DNA of 64,000 nt from Helcococcus sueciensis DSM 17243 (GCF_000423145.1 NZ_AUHK01000004.1:25583-89582), one strand, 5' to 3'; shown: positions 36,641-47,015, counted from the first letter of the stretch. Program-made: numbers and translations. Notes: generated by a model not told the origin, from the letters alone.

Positions 36641-37163
36641 AATATGTTAAATTTGGTTGTTTGCTACTGTGAGCAATTCTAGATGCTGCAGCTGCTGCAA
36701 TAGCTGCAACTATATCATCTAAGAAAGTATTTACTTTTCCATTTTTTTCTTTATCTAATTTATCTATAATACCTATTTTTCTTTTGTCTAGATAACCAAA
36801 ATTAGTTAAACCTATTGAACCATATAAATTAACAATTGATAAAGGTAAAATTTCATCGATTCCATATAAACCTTCATCAGATTTAATTATCGATAAAATA
36901 GGATCAGCAATAAGATCTTTTTCTGCTAATTTATCAATTTCTATTCCTGTAAGCACAGCATTTATAACTTCACGCTTTTCTAAAACTTTATTTAAGCTAT
37001 ACATGCAAAATTCTATTGATAAATCTGGTATATATGGTTTTTGTAATTCATATACTATTTCCGCTATATCAGAAAGTTCTACCCCTCTTTCTGAAAGAGC
37101 CTTCTTTGTTAATTCTGTCAACTCTTCCATTGAATACTTGTTTTTTTTATCTAAATTACTCAT
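36633..37163 (-). CDS. Phosphatidylglycerophosphatase A family protein (YutG-like)
   Basis: 176 residues, soluble. The segments ELSDIAEIVYELQKPYIPDL, VLTGIEIDKLAE and LSIVNLYGSIGLTNFGYLD with the final FLDDIVAAIAAAAASRIAH match B. subtilis YutG closely. The family is grouped with PgpA, which makes phosphatidylglycerol, but the catalytic role of the soluble YutG branch is not settled. It lies 8 bp after pgi and overlaps rnhA by 8 bp. Confidence 0.9.
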   Translation of the reverse strand: MSNLDKKNKYSMEELTELTKKALSERGVELSDIAEIVYELQKPYIPDLSIEFCMYSLNKVLEKREVINAVLTGIEIDKLAEKDLIADPILSIIKSDEGLYGIDEILPLSIVNLYGSIGLTNFGYLDKRKIGIIDKLDKEKNGKVNTFLDDIVAAIAAAAASRIAHSSKQPNLTYYD

Positions 37164-37171
37164 TCTTTCTC

Positions 37172-38446
37172 CTAATATCCTGGTTTTTCTAACATTGTAA
37201 ACATATTTTTCTTATATTCTTCTACTCCTGGTTGATTAAATGGATTTACTCCTAAAACGTATCCTGAAACCCCAATTGCATATTCAAAGAAATATATCAT
37301 TTTTCCTAAATTATATTCATCTATTTTATCTAAATGTAATATCATATTTGGTACATTTCCAGTGACATGGGCTTTTGTAGTAGCTAAAGAAGCCACTTTA
37401 TTAACTTCATCTACAGTCTTTCCAACTAGATAGTTTAATCCATCTAAATCTTCTTCATCTTTTTCTATATCAATATCATAATCTACATTATCTACAGTAA
37501 TTATAGTTTCAAATATATTTCTTTTTCCATCTTGTATCATTTGTCCAATTGAGTGTAAATCTGTAGTAAATATTACTGAAGCGGGGAATATCCCTTTTCC
37601 GTCTTTTCCTTCGGATTCTCCATATAATTGTTTCCACCATTCAGCAAAATATCTTAGTTTTTCTTCATAAGCTCCTAGAATTTCTATATCTTTTCCTTCT
37701 CTATAAAGCAAATTTCTCATTGCAGCATATTGTAACGCTCCATTTTCTTCAAATTCTTTATTTAAGACTTCTTCTCTGTAAGCTTGTGCACCTTCCATTA
37801 ATTTTTTAATATCTATACCTACAGCTGCAAGTGGAAGTAGCCCCACTGCAGATAACACTGAGAATCTTCCCCCTACATCATCAGGAACTACAAATGTTTC
37901 ATATCCCATATTTGTAGCTAATGTCTTTAATGCACCTTTTTCTTTATCAGTTGTAACAAATATTCTTTCTCTTGCTTCTTCAGGTGAATATTTTTCTTCT
38001 AATAAAGCCTTAAAAACTCTAAATGCAATCGCTGGTTCTGTAGTTGTTCCAGATTTAGATATAACATTAATAGAGAAATCTTTATCTTTAAGATATTCTT
38101 TTATTTCATAAATTTCCATTGATGATAAATTGTTTCCTGCAAATATTAATTCTGGTTTTTTCTTTTCATATGAATTTATAAGTGCTTCATATATAGCTTT
38201 CGCTCCTAAATAAGAACCACCAATACCTATTGCTAAAATTACATCAGAATTTGATCTTATTTTTTCACCTGCTTTTAAAATTCTTTCAAACTCTTCTTTA
38301 TCATAATCAACAGGTAAATCTATCCATCCAAGAAAATCATTCCCTTCACCTTCTTTAGCAAGAAGTTGTTTATTTGCTTTAATCACTTCTTCTTTTATAT
38401 TAGATAATTTGTCTAAATATAAACTATGTTCTAAATTTAATTTCAT
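37172..38446 (-). CDS. pgi: Glucose-6-phosphate isomerase
   Basis: Interconverts glucose-6-phosphate and fructose-6-phosphate. 424 residues, near the size of Firmicute enzymes. [14 protein letters not shown] and [14 protein letters not shown] bind the phosphate, [15 protein letters not shown] is the family signature, and [12 protein letters not shown] lies at the end. The start is one base after the PP2C stop, so it is tightly linked to the signalling phosphatase upstream. Confidence 0.96.
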   Translation of the reverse strand: MKLNLEHSLYLDKLSNIKEEVIKANKQLLAKEGEGNDFLGWIDLPVDYDKEEFERILKAGEKIRSNSDVILAIGIGGSYLGAKAIYEALINSYEKKKPELIFAGNNLSSMEIYEIKEYLKDKDFSINVISKSGTTTEPAIAFRVFKALLEEKYSPEEARERIFVTTDKEKGALKTLATNMGYETFVVPDDVGGRFSVLSAVGLLPLAAVGIDIKKLMEGAQAYREEVLNKEFEENGALQYAAMRNLLYREGKDIEILGAYEEKLRYFAEWWKQLYGESEGKDGKGIFPASVIFTTDLHSIGQMIQDGKRNIFETIITVDNVDYDIDIEKDEEDLDGLNYLVGKTVDEVNKVASLATTKAHVTGNVPNMILHLDKIDEYNLGKMIYFFEYAIGVSGYVLGVNPFNQPGVEEYKKNMFTMLEKPGY

Positions 38447-38447
38447 T

Positions 38448-39569
38448 TTATATCTCCTTCTTTTTTATTAATAAAATAGCTATATCGTCTTTTTGCTCAA
38501 GATCTCTAAACATTTTCAAATCTTTTACTAAATCATCGACAATATGCTCCTCATTTTTATTTTTTTGAATCCATTTTATTAATTTATTTTCATCAAAGTA
38601 TTGACCCTTAAAATTTTGAGTGTCTGTTAATCCGTCAGTATATAATAAAATTTTATCACCTTCGTTAAATTTAATATTTTTTTGATTATAACTTACATTT
38701 TCAAATAAATTTGATATTAATTTCCCTTTATTATGCATAATAGCAATACGTTTATCATTAAATAATATAGGCATACAATTGTGACCTGCATTTACATAAC
38801 TGACCATATTCTCACTTAAATCAATCAACATGTAAACTATACTAAAATATTGATCTATATCTAAATCTAATTGTTTAAACATCTCTTTTAATTCAAGTAT
38901 TGCTTCCTCAGGATTTAATTTATGATTTTCTTGTAAGATTCGCCTCATACTCTGCCTAATAAACATCGTCATTATAGATGCGGATATACCATGGCCAACG
39001 ACATCGGCTATATATATACCTACCCTATTTTCATCAATTTCTACTATATCAAATAAATCGCCTGATAAATCTTCTGAAGCAATATGTGACCATTCAAATT
39101 CTAAATTTTGAAAGTTTTTCACCTTAGGTAATATACTTTTTTGGATGTTTTTCGCAAGTAAAATATCATTGTGAATTTTTCTATTTGTATTATATAGTTG
39201 CTTAGTAATGCTTCTTTCAAGTGATATATCTCTATATACCTCAATATATCCCTCAACTATACTTTCTTTATCAAATATAGGAGAAGCCTTAACAGCATAT
39301 AATTTTCCAAATATTTCTACTTCTCTTTCCATAGTAACTTTAGATTTAATATCTCCACTGTAAAGTTCAAAAAACATTTCTGCTGAACGGACAACTCTTT
39401 TATCATTTTTAATCATTTCAGATACAATATTTCTCATTGATTTATTTTCAAAAAGAATTTCACCATTTCCATCTCTAATTCTGACCAAATCATCCATGGA
39501 ATCTAAAAATCTAAAATTAACTCCTTCTGTTAATCTTGTAAAGTTTTCTATTCTTAATTTATTTGGCAT
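38448..39569 (-). CDS. PAS-domain SpoIIE/RsbU-type PP2C phosphatase
   Basis: 373 residues. The N-terminal part (about 10-125) reads as a PAS sensor ([34 protein letters not shown]). After a helical linker ([29 protein letters not shown]) comes the PP2C SpoIIE-type domain with [37 protein letters not shown] and [13 protein letters not shown]. These are Mn-dependent serine phosphatases that act on anti-sigma antagonists. No RsbW/RsbV-like partner lies in this window. It is cotranscribed with pgi. Confidence 0.92.
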   Translation of the reverse strand: MPNKLRIENFTRLTEGVNFRFLDSMDDLVRIRDGNGEILFENKSMRNIVSEMIKNDKRVVRSAEMFFELYSGDIKSKVTMEREVEIFGKLYAVKASPIFDKESIVEGYIEVYRDISLERSITKQLYNTNRKIHNDILLAKNIQKSILPKVKNFQNLEFEWSHIASEDLSGDLFDIVEIDENRVGIYIADVVGHGISASIMTMFIRQSMRRILQENHKLNPEEAILELKEMFKQLDLDIDQYFSIVYMLIDLSENMVSYVNAGHNCMPILFNDKRIAIMHNKGKLISNLFENVSYNQKNIKFNEGDKILLYTDGLTDTQNFKGQYFDENKLIKWIQKNKNEEHIVDDLVKDLKMFRDLEQKDDIAILLIKKKEI

Positions 39570-39577
39570 AATAACTC

Positions 39578-40711
39578 CTAAATCAATAGATTCGGACCAT
39601 AATATTGATAATAATCTACTTCAATTCTACCATTATATAATTTTCTTTTTCGATCACTTAAAGCATCGATATTTATTTCAAAACTTTTATCGGCTGTTAC
39701 ATAATAAAAAGACCATGTGGTTAATTTTTTGTGTAAAATCGATAATGTTTTATAAATATGATTTAAAGTATCTTCATCACCCATCCTCTCACCATATGGT
39801 GGGTTAGATATTATTGTACCAAAATTGTTTTTTAATCCAACTTTTGCTACATCTTTTGTAACAAATTTTATATCTTCATCTACACCAGCATTTATCGCAT
39901 TTGATATAGCAATTTGAACAGCGTTATAATCTATATCAAATCCCATAATATCAAGTTTTTTATCATTGATAGCTTTATATGCTTTAACTTTTTCTTCTTT
40001 ATATATATTTTTATCTATAAATTTCCAATAATTAAAATCAAAATCTCTAGAAATTCCTGGAGCAATATTTTTAGCTATTAATGCTGCTTCAATAGGAATC
40101 GTTCCAGATCCGCAAAATAAATCAACAAATGGAGTATCTCCATCCCAATTTGATAGTTGAACTAAAGCTGCTGCTAGAGTTTCTTTTATAGGAGCCTGAT
40201 TTTGACTTGTTCTATAACCTCTTTTGTGCAATCCCGTTCCTGATGTATCTAATAAAACTGTTGCTTTATCACTAAAAATATTTATATGAATTTTATATTC
40301 TTCTTTTGTTTCATCAAACCATTTTTTATTATATGTTTTTTGTAATCTATCAATAATCGCTTTTTTCGTAATAGATTGATTATCAGAAATAGAATGCATT
40401 TTTGATTTCTGTGATTTGCCTTGAACTATATATTTTCCATCTTCGCTTAAATAATCTTCCCAATTAAAAGCTTTCACATTATCATAAATATCATCATAGG
40501 ATAAAGCATCAAATTCTATAAGTTTAATAAATACTCTCTCAGCACTTCTAAGCCATAAATTGGCTATTACTATATCTCTTTGACTTCCCTTAAACTCTAT
40601 TTTTCCATTTTGTACTATAAGATTATCAAATCCTAATTTCTCGCATTCCTTTTTAACAACTGATTCTAAGCCAAAAACTGTAGTAATAACTATATCAAAT
40701 AATTTTTCCAT
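39578..40711 (-). CDS. THUMP-domain 23S rRNA (guanine-N2) methyltransferase
   Basis: 377 residues; resembles the methylase half of RlmL (B. subtilis YpsC). A ferredoxin-like start (1-45) and THUMP domain (about 45-155) precede the Rossmann methylase. Motif I is FVDLFCGSGTIPIEAAL, and motif IV is IISNPPYGERM. It would modify 23S rRNA near G2445. It is the first gene of the operon with PP2C, pgi, yutG and rnhA. Confidence 0.93.
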   Translation of the reverse strand: MEKLFDIVITTVFGLESVVKKECEKLGFDNLIVQNGKIEFKGSQRDIVIANLWLRSAERVFIKLIEFDALSYDDIYDNVKAFNWEDYLSEDGKYIVQGKSQKSKMHSISDNQSITKKAIIDRLQKTYNKKWFDETKEEYKIHINIFSDKATVLLDTSGTGLHKRGYRTSQNQAPIKETLAAALVQLSNWDGDTPFVDLFCGSGTIPIEAALIAKNIAPGISRDFDFNYWKFIDKNIYKEEKVKAYKAINDKKLDIMGFDIDYNAVQIAISNAINAGVDEDIKFVTKDVAKVGLKNNFGTIISNPPYGERMGDEDTLNHIYKTLSILHKKLTTWSFYYVTADKSFEINIDALSDRKRKLYNGRIEVDYYQYYGPNLLI

Positions 40712-40765
40712 GCTTATCCTCCATTTATAATTATAGCAAGAAATAACAAATTTTGTTTAAAATAA

Positions 40766-40792
40766 AACAGCTAAACTTAAAGTTTAGCTGTT
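40766..40792 (-). terminator. Terminator of the L25 gene
   Basis: AACAGCTAAACTT pairs with AAGTTTAGCTGTT; the minus strand continues TTTATTTTA. Confidence 0.8.
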
Positions 40793-40801
40793 AGTAAAAA
40801 A

Positions 40802-41446
40802 TTATTCTTCAGTTTCTTCTTCTTCTTTTTCACCAATTACTTCAACATCTGCTGGATCAACTTCTTCAGCATCTTCATCTATAACTTCTTCTTGTGGTTC
40901 TTGTAACACTACAATAAGTTCTTCAGGATCTGTTAAAACTGTGATGTTTTCATCATTATTAATATCTAAATCTTTTACTAAGAATGAATCATTGTATTCC
41001 ATATTTTCTACATCAAGTTCTACATGTGATGGAATATGTTTTGGTAATGTTTCAATTTCAACTTCTTCTAATTGTTGTAATAGTACTGATGGTTGTACAC
41101 GAACATTATCTCTATTAAGTAATACAATTGGAACTGTAACTTTAATAGCTTCGTCCATATTTACTCCTAAAAAGTCTACATGTAAGTATAGATTTTTGTA
41201 AGGATGTTTTTGGAAATCTCTTATTAGTACATTGTGTTCTTCACCATCTACCATTAATTTAATAATTGCTGAAGTACCTGCTTCATTTACAATTTTATCT
41301 AAATCTTTTTCTACTATTTGTAAACTAATATTTTCTTTACCTCTTTGGTATAGTTCTGCAGGAACTAATTCTTTTTGTCTTAATTTTTTTGAAGCGTTTG
41401 ATCCGCTTGCTTCTCTAATCTGTGCACTTAATATATATTCGCTCAT
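40802..41446 (-). CDS. rplY: Ribosomal protein L25 / general stress protein Ctc
   Basis: 214 residues from the ATG at 41444-41446, which has AGGAGG at 41451-41456. An upstream ATG at 41473 lacks a site. The N-terminal L25 domain (about 1-90) binds 5S rRNA, with ASKKLRQKELVPAELYQRG typical. The C-terminal TL5/Ctc beta domain follows, then an acidic tail (EEVIDEDAEEVDPADVEV). An extended -10 (TGATATAAT) lies at 41483-41491. Confidence 0.95.
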   Translation of the reverse strand: MSEYILSAQIREASGSNASKKLRQKELVPAELYQRGKENISLQIVEKDLDKIVNEAGTSAIIKLMVDGEEHNVLIRDFQKHPYKNLYLHVDFLGVNMDEAIKVTVPIVLLNRDNVRVQPSVLLQQLEEVEIETLPKHIPSHVELDVENMEYNDSFLVKDLDINNDENITVLTDPEELIVVLQEPQEEVIDEDAEEVDPADVEVIGEKEEEETEE

Positions 41447-41482
41447 TATTCCTCCTATGATGATTGATATCAACGCCTTGAT

Positions 41483-41491
41483 ATTATATCA
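41483..41491 (-). promoter_or_regulatory. Extended -10 promoter of the L25 gene
   Basis: The minus strand reads TGATATAAT, about 36 bp before the start codon. The -35 region (TAGTAA) is weak, as is common with extended -10 promoters. Confidence 0.6.
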
Positions 41492-41519
41492 TAAATTTTA
41501 TAATATTACTAATTTTATG

Positions 41520-42680
41520 TTAATTGAATAAATTACTAAAGAAATTAACAATAGATTCAAATATATTGCTGAAGAAATTTGTTATTGAATTGAAAAATCC
41601 ACCAGCATCGTTGCCTAATTGACTTGATATATCATCTATATAATTTTTAATATTTTCAGTATTTAAATTTTCTCTTATACCATTTAAAGCATCTTGAACT
41701 TCTTTAGAATTTAGTCCTTCTTTTGCATTATTTAAAAGTTCTTCTAAATTTTCTTTTGTTAAACTTCCTTGTAAATTATTTATAAATTCTTTTCCTGCAT
41801 CTGTATCTATAAATTCTTTCACTTTTTTAAGTTCTTCTTTTGCAAGATTTGCAACATTTTCTTTTAAATAATTTAATTGATCTTTAGTCTCATTAATATT
41901 TAAATTTTCAATATTAATAAAGTTTGTAAACATAATTATTAAATTTTGAATATCATTATTATTTAATACATTTTGAAGATTATTATCTTTAATTACTGTA
42001 TTTGTAACATTTTCAACTTGTTCTGCTACAACATTTCCATCTGATTCTTTAATATTGATTAGTTGTTGTTTTCCTTCAACTACCGCTTTATTTAAATCTT
42101 CTTTATTGAAGTTTTCATCGTCTTTATGTTCTTTAGCTATAACATTTATAGTTTCTATTTCTTCATTAGCAGCTTTAGTTCTTTCAGTATCAACTTCTTG
42201 ACCTAATACTTCCATAAGTTTATATACACCTGTTAATGCTGATGTACCCGTAACTTGAGTAACTGATGCAACCTTAATATCTAAGCCTTTAACACCTGCT
42301 GTAATAGCAGCATTAGAATATTGTAATGAACTCACATCTGTAATCATAAGAGGAGTCATAACTTCAACCCTAACTACATCATCATTATTTTTCTTTGCAA
42401 AAATAGATGAAATCATTTGGGAATCGTTGTTGTTTTCATTAATATATTTAAGAGAATCTTCTCCCTTTATTTTAATATATCCTATGTTTTTATCTTTTAT
42501 TCCTAATAAAGTTTTTGTTTCTTCTGCTTCTTCTTGAGATAAACCTGCTCCATATACATATACACCTTTGTTTATATCAAGCGATTCAGCTCTTACTAGA
42601 TTAATAACTGATCCCAATGTTCCTACTAGCAATAGTACCGCTATAATCAACGCTACTACTCTAATTACATTTTTCTTCAT
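41520..42680 (-). CDS. DUF1002-family secreted or membrane-anchored protein
   Basis: 386 residues. A signal or anchor helix (about 9-29) precedes a region with GVYVYGAGLSQEEAEETKTLLGI, ITAGVKGLDIKVASVTQVTGTSALTGVYKLMEVLG, typical of DUF1002. The rest is helical, with several Asn-rich repeats, and the last 20 residues form an amphipathic SITNFFSNIFESIVNFFSNLF helix. Function is unknown. It lies 9 bp after the PIN-TRAM gene. Confidence 0.82.
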   Translation of the reverse strand: MKKNVIRVVALIIAVLLLVGTLGSVINLVRAESLDINKGVYVYGAGLSQEEAEETKTLLGIKDKNIGYIKIKGEDSLKYINENNNDSQMISSIFAKKNNDDVVRVEVMTPLMITDVSSLQYSNAAITAGVKGLDIKVASVTQVTGTSALTGVYKLMEVLGQEVDTERTKAANEEIETINVIAKEHKDDENFNKEDLNKAVVEGKQQLINIKESDGNVVAEQVENVTNTVIKDNNLQNVLNNNDIQNLIIMFTNFINIENLNINETKDQLNYLKENVANLAKEELKKVKEFIDTDAGKEFINNLQGSLTKENLEELLNNAKEGLNSKEVQDALNGIRENLNTENIKNYIDDISSQLGNDAGGFFNSITNFFSNIFESIVNFFSNLFN

Positions 42681-42689
42681 ATTTTCTCC

Positions 42690-43787
42690 TTAAACTATTT
42701 TAGTAAATATCATTTTACCAGCTGAAGTTTGTAAAACAGTAGTTACCATTACTTCAACTTCCTTACCAATTAAGTCTTTTCCTTCCTCTACAACAATCAT
42801 AGTACCATCTTCAAGATAGGCAAGACCCTGTTTCTTTTCTTTCCCTTCTTTAATGATATTTACAAGCATTCTTTCACCTGGTATAACTACAGTTTTAACA
42901 GAATTAGCTAAGTCATTAATATTTAAAACTTTAATATTTTGAACTTTAGCTAACTTATTTAAGTTGTAGTCATTTGTAACTATTATCGCTTTAGATTCAT
43001 TTGCTAATTTAAGCAATTTAATATCTACTTCTTTTAAGTCTTTATAATCTTTTTTCTCGATTACAACATTTATTATATCAGAATTTTGCAACTCTTTTAC
43101 AATGTCAAGACCTCTTCTTCCTCTTTCTCTTTTCAAATCATCTGCTGAATCTGCTATTAGTTGAAGCTCTTCTAATACAAAATTCGGTATTACTATGTCT
43201 CCTTCTAAAAATCCCGTTTCAGCAATTTGTTTAATCCTTCCATCTATTAAAACAGAAGTATCTATAAGTTTTTTATTTGTCTTTGTATTGCTAGACTTAG
43301 ATATTTTATCATAATTTTCTTCATTTTTATTAATTTTCATTCTTGAAAATATTGAAACAATGTCTGATTCATATTTTATTGCAAATCTAAATCCTAAAAC
43401 CGCCATTATATAGTACATTAGTACAGAAACTATATTAATAATCATTTTAAATATTGGAGGCAAAGTTAATAATGATATAGGTAAACTTAATAAAAATGCA
43501 ATAATAATTCCAGTAATAATTCCCAATAAACCTATAAGTGATAATTTCCTTTGTTGATCCAATATTTGTCTTTCAATATTATCAATAAGCTTCTCTATTC
43601 TATCAAAAATCGGCGGAGCAATTAAATAAAGCAATATACCAAAAATTAATATTCCAATTACATATATAGCAATTTCTATATATCCATTATTAACTTTTAC
43701 AATATTACTATCTAATATTATGTCACTTACAACATAACCTAATGCAAGCCCCGCAATTGCCATTAGGATTCGTAGATATTTTTTCAT
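42690..43787 (-). CDS. PIN/TRAM-domain membrane protein (YacL-like)
   Basis: 365 residues. Four hydrophobic helices (about 6-23, 38-58, 83-103, 110-132) are followed by a PIN domain starting KLIDTSVLIDGRIKQIAETGFL, with acidic residues D, E (VLEELQLIAD) and D (IVTNDYNLNKLA) in place. A TRAM domain lies at the end (VEVMVTTVLQTSAGKMIF). B. subtilis YacL is the closest known match and is a predicted membrane-bound RNase. In many Firmicutes it is next to carD-like genes, as here. Confidence 0.92.
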   Translation of the reverse strand: MKKYLRILMAIAGLALGYVVSDIILDSNIVKVNNGYIEIAIYVIGILIFGILLYLIAPPIFDRIEKLIDNIERQILDQQRKLSLIGLLGIITGIIIAFLLSLPISLLTLPPIFKMIINIVSVLMYYIMAVLGFRFAIKYESDIVSIFSRMKINKNEENYDKISKSSNTKTNKKLIDTSVLIDGRIKQIAETGFLEGDIVIPNFVLEELQLIADSADDLKRERGRRGLDIVKELQNSDIINVVIEKKDYKDLKEVDIKLLKLANESKAIIVTNDYNLNKLAKVQNIKVLNINDLANSVKTVVIPGERMLVNIIKEGKEKKQGLAYLEDGTMIVVEEGKDLIGKEVEVMVTTVLQTSAGKMIFTKIV

Positions 43788-43796
43788 TCTACCTCC

Positions 43797-44276
43797 TTAA
43801 AGTGTAATTGCTTCATCTATCATTTCTGACGCTTCCTCCTTAGTTATTGAACCTACTATTACTAGTTCAGACACCATAACTCTTTTCGCGTCATTTAGCA
43901 TCTTCTTTTCAGATGCTGAGAGAGTTTTTTCATTATCTAAAATAGTTAAATTTCTTACTATGTCAGCTATTTCAAATATATCACCTGATTTGAGTTGTTC
44001 TAAATTCTCTCTATATCTTTTACCCCAATTTGATGACATCATTGTTTTTTCAGATTTCAAAATTTCCATAACTTTTTTACCCTCTGCTTTTGTGATAATA
44101 GGTCTTATTTTACCACTATTTATTTCGCTTTCAGGTATAGAAATCTTAATATCATTAATTGGTAATAGTAATATATAATACTTCTCTGTATTATTTAATA
44201 TCTCTATCTCTTGAATATCTACAATTGTTCCAGCTCCATGTACCGCATACACTATTTTATCGCCTATATTATACAT
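43797..44276 (-). CDS. CarD-family transcriptional regulator
   Basis: 159 residues. The N-terminal RNA-polymerase-interacting Tudor-like domain is clear (IGDKIVYAVHGAGTIVDIQEIEI, YYILLLPINDIKISIP). The C-terminal helical domain follows, with WGKRYRENLEQLKSGDIFEIADIVRNL and SASEKKMLNDAKRVMVSEL. CarD proteins bind the polymerase beta subunit and tune open-complex stability, often at rRNA promoters. It is the first gene of a three-gene operon with the PIN-TRAM and DUF1002 genes. Confidence 0.95.
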   Translation of the reverse strand: MYNIGDKIVYAVHGAGTIVDIQEIEILNNTEKYYILLLPINDIKISIPESEINSGKIRPIITKAEGKKVMEILKSEKTMMSSNWGKRYRENLEQLKSGDIFEIADIVRNLTILDNEKTLSASEKKMLNDAKRVMVSELVIVGSITKEEASEMIDEAITL

Positions 44277-44293
44277 ATAATCCTCCCAATATA

Positions 44294-44322
44294 ATTATAT
44301 ACCAATCGGGAATTAATGCAAA
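44294..44322 (-). promoter_or_regulatory. Promoter of the carD operon
   Basis: TTTGCA (complement at 44317-44322) and TATAAT (complement at 44294-44299) with 17-bp spacing, about 18 bp before the start codon. Confidence 0.7.
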
Positions 44323-44481
44323 ATTACAAGTATATACAAAAAAGATATATATGTCAACAATTGCATATTCTATATATAGGATAAAAGTTAAATATGTAAA
44401 AATTATGATTTTTTAATATTAATTGTTATTGTTATTTATATAATTTGTATTTGTACACATTATATAGTAAGATTAAGTAGT

Positions 44482-44576
44482 CACTAGGGGCGCGAAAGCT
44501 GAGAAGAACCCTTGACCTGATCTATATAATGATAGCGTAGGAAAGTTGGCAAAACGCTATATTAGCGTTTTTTTTT
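44482..44576 (+). promoter_or_regulatory. TPP riboswitch (THI element) with terminator, upstream of thiT
   Basis: The sequence has the THI-box words AGGGG, GCTGAGAAG, ACCCTTGACCTGATC, ATAATG and GCGTAGGAAAG in order (44482-44548). The terminator stem AACGCTA/TAGCGTT with nine T lies directly after (44553-44576). With TPP bound, the terminator should form and shut off thiT. Residue order and spacing are standard. It lies in the 318-bp gap before thiT. Confidence 0.97.
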
Positions 44577-44594
44577 ATCTAAATAGGAGGAAAA

Positions 44595-45143
44595 ATGAAT
44601 CAAAATAAACAGTTTTTTTCTGTTCAAATGATAGCTGAAGCAGGTGTAGCAATAGCTTTATCTTATGTATTGTCATTATTTAAGATATATCAAATGCCAC
44701 AAGGTGGCTCTGTATCACTATCAATGCTACCAATTATGTTTTTTGCAGTTAGATGGGGTGGCGTGCAAGGAATGATTGTTGGGGCTTTATTTGGTTTACT
44801 TAAACTTTTAATTAACCCTTATATAATCCATCCAGTACAATTAATTATGGATTACCCATTACCATATGCATTTTTAGGACTTGCTGGTATTTCATATATG
44901 AAAGATAAAAGTAAATTTGTTGGATATATTCCATTTATCATACTAGCATATGTTTTAAAATTCTTAACACATTTCTTATCAGGACTTATTTATTTCCCAG
45001 AGTACGCTCCAGAAGGAATGACACCAGCTTATTACTCATTCTTATATAATCTTCAATACAGCTTACCTGAATTGATAATAAGTATTATAGTAATAGCATT
45101 ATTATGGAGTCCTTTGAGAACTTTATTAAAAAAACAAAAATAG
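44595..45143 (+). CDS. thiT: Energy-coupled thiamine transporter ThiT
   Basis: S-component of an ECF transporter that brings thiamine into the cell. 182 residues with six hydrophobic helices. The thiamine-pocket segments RWGGVQGMIVGALFGLLKLL and HPVQLIMDYPLPYAFLGLAGI match ThiT. It requires a shared EcfA/EcfA'/EcfT module, not seen in this window. It is controlled by the TPP riboswitch and has AGGAGG before the ATG. Confidence 0.96.
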   Translation: MNQNKQFFSVQMIAEAGVAIALSYVLSLFKIYQMPQGGSVSLSMLPIMFFAVRWGGVQGMIVGALFGLLKLLINPYIIHPVQLIMDYPLPYAFLGLAGISYMKDKSKFVGYIPFIILAYVLKFLTHFLSGLIYFPEYAPEGMTPAYYSFLYNLQYSLPELIISIIVIALLWSPLRTLLKKQK

Positions 45144-45198
45144 TTATTTAAAATATAGATCAAAATAATATGGGATATGAAGTTTTCATATTCTACCA

Positions 45199-45232
45199 AT
45201 ACCAGAGTTAGTTCACTTTCTCTGGTATTTTT
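45199..45232 (+). terminator. Terminator of thiT
   Basis: AATACCAGAG pairs with CTCTGGTATT and is followed by T residues. Confidence 0.85.
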
Positions 45233-45242
45233 TATAAAAAAA

Positions 45243-45273
45243 ATATTCTAGTCATAGAATACAACTAGAATAT
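45243..45273 (-). terminator. Terminator of the cyclophilin lipoprotein gene
   Basis: ATATTCTAGT pairs with ACTAGAATAT. The minus strand runs on into a long T tract. It lies 7 bp past the stop codon. Confidence 0.85.
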
Positions 45274-45280
45274 CTTTTAA

Positions 45281-46036
45281 TTAATCTTCAATTTCAATTT
45301 TCTCGATAATCACATCATTTAGAGGCTTATCTTGAGCATCTTTTTTAACTTTTGAAATCTTTTCAGCTATATCCATTCCAGATACAACTTGTCCAAATAC
45401 AGTATGTTTTCCATCTAAATGATATGCTCCACCTTTTTCTTTATATGCATTTACTATATCTTCAGGATATCCGCCTTCTGCTCCTATTTCATTCATTTGA
45501 GAAATTATATCATCTGAAACATTATTTTTTGCTGTAACTATAAAGAATTGTGAACCATTTGTTGAAGGACCTGCATTTGCCATTGATAAAGCACCATTAA
45601 AATGTCTATAATTCATGTCAAATTCATCTTCAAATGGTTTTCCCCAAATAGATTCTCCACCTGTTCCAGTACCTAATGGATCACCACCTTGTATCATAAA
45701 TCCTTCGATTACTCTATGGAATGTAACACCTTCATAGTAACCTTCTTTTGCTTTTGTAACGAAGTTTTCAACAGCTTTTGGTGCAACATTTGGAAATAGA
45801 ATAATTTCCATTTCTCCCATATTTGTAGTCATTTTTGCTTTAATATTTCCTTCTCTAAATCCTTCGATTTGGTTTAAACCCATTTTATCTCCTTGTGTTT
45901 CCTTAGTTTCTTCTTTTGTTTGTTGTTTATTTTCTTCATTTGTTTCCACTTTAGTTTCTTCTACAGAATCTAAGTTCTTGTTTGAACAAGATACTAAAGA
46001 AAATATAACAATTAATAATAATATAACTTTTTTCAT
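45281..46036 (-). CDS. Cyclophilin-type peptidyl-prolyl isomerase lipoprotein
   Basis: 251 residues. The N terminus [21 protein letters not shown] has a lipobox (LVSC, Cys17), so it is a surface lipoprotein. A Glu/Thr/Lys-rich linker (about 20-50) is followed by the cyclophilin domain with [54 protein letters not shown] and [11 protein letters not shown]. It probably helps extracellular proteins fold. It is transcribed alone. Confidence 0.95.
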   Translation of the reverse strand: MKKVILLLIVIFSLVSCSNKNLDSVEETKVETNEENKQQTKEETKETQGDKMGLNQIEGFREGNIKAKMTTNMGEMEIILFPNVAPKAVENFVTKAKEGYYEGVTFHRVIEGFMIQGGDPLGTGTGGESIWGKPFEDEFDMNYRHFNGALSMANAGPSTNGSQFFIVTAKNNVSDDIISQMNEIGAEGGYPEDIVNAYKEKGGAYHLDGKHTVFGQVVSGMDIAEKISKVKKDAQDKPLNDVIIEKIEIED

Positions 46037-46083
46037 ATATACCTCACTTAAAATATATACTCTTTATATTATAATGTATGGAT

Positions 46084-47007
46084 TTAAATTTCAATTTTTT
46101 TACTAAATATATATGATGTATAGAAATATAAGCCTATTGAAACAGCTATATCTAGAACAATACCTATAATAGAATACATATACATACTATTGGAATTTCC
46201 TGTAAAATCTATTTCTCCAGAATTACCTTCAAGAACCATTTCATTGAATGCTCCACCATCTAATCCAAGGAAATATTGAATTAATCCCCAAACAAAGAAG
46301 AATACAATGGCATATAGTATCCACATTGAAGTATTTCTTTTAACCTTTGAGAATTTCCAATCTGTTACTACAGCTGCATATATAACAGAAATAGAAAATA
46401 GAGAAGATACTATCGCTTTGAAAATATTTAGTAATATCATTTTAAAATCAACTGTATAATATAACATATATCTAATAGATTCCAAAGAAGTTAATTCTCT
46501 AATACCTCGAACAATTTCTGTCCAACTGGTTCCTTTCATTAAACTTGATATAATAACAAGTAAGCAGAATAAAGCTACATTATAAACAAAAAGCAATAAA
46601 GGCATCAGTAAACTATAATATATCCCGATTATATATTTTGAACCAATTATTTTTTTGCCACTTAATGGTAATGAAAATACTATATATGATTGACCTTCAT
46701 AGATATCTTTCTTAAGAATATTTGCTAATTTTATAAAATATATTATCGATACGACAAAAATTAAAATTGCAAATAATATAGATACTAAAAAAATTATTGG
46801 CGCTAAAAATGTATTAGCATCATTAGGATTTATACTATTTTCAACATACACATTATTTTCAAAAACCATACTTTTTTCAAAAAATATTCCAATTAAACCA
46901 AATACAATACCTATTTGTAAAACGGTTGATGCAACTATTAAAATTAATAATAATTTATTAAAATCTTTCTTGTTATTTCTATATTCATAACTTAATAGTT
47001 TTTTCAT
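46084..47007 (-). CDS. ABC-2-type permease of a YtrA-regulated transporter
   Basis: 307 residues with six to seven hydrophobic helices and a cytoplasmic N terminus (KLLSYEYRNNKKDFNKLL). The loop KDIYEGQSYIVFSLPLSGKKIIGSKY is typical of ABC-2 permeases that go with GntR regulators. It follows its ATPase by 8 bp with AGGAGGAAT. Such exporters often respond to cell-wall stress or antimicrobial peptides; the substrate here is unknown. Confidence 0.82.
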   Translation of the reverse strand: MKKLLSYEYRNNKKDFNKLLLILIVASTVLQIGIVFGLIGIFFEKSMVFENNVYVENSINPNDANTFLAPIIFLVSILFAILIFVVSIIYFIKLANILKKDIYEGQSYIVFSLPLSGKKIIGSKYIIGIYYSLLMPLLLFVYNVALFCLLVIISSLMKGTSWTEIVRGIRELTSLESIRYMLYYTVDFKMILLNIFKAIVSSLFSISVIYAAVVTDWKFSKVKRNTSMWILYAIVFFFVWGLIQYFLGLDGGAFNEMVLEGNSGEIDFTGNSNSMYMYSIIGIVLDIAVSIGLYFYTSYIFSKKIEI

Positions 47008-47015
47008 TATTCCTC

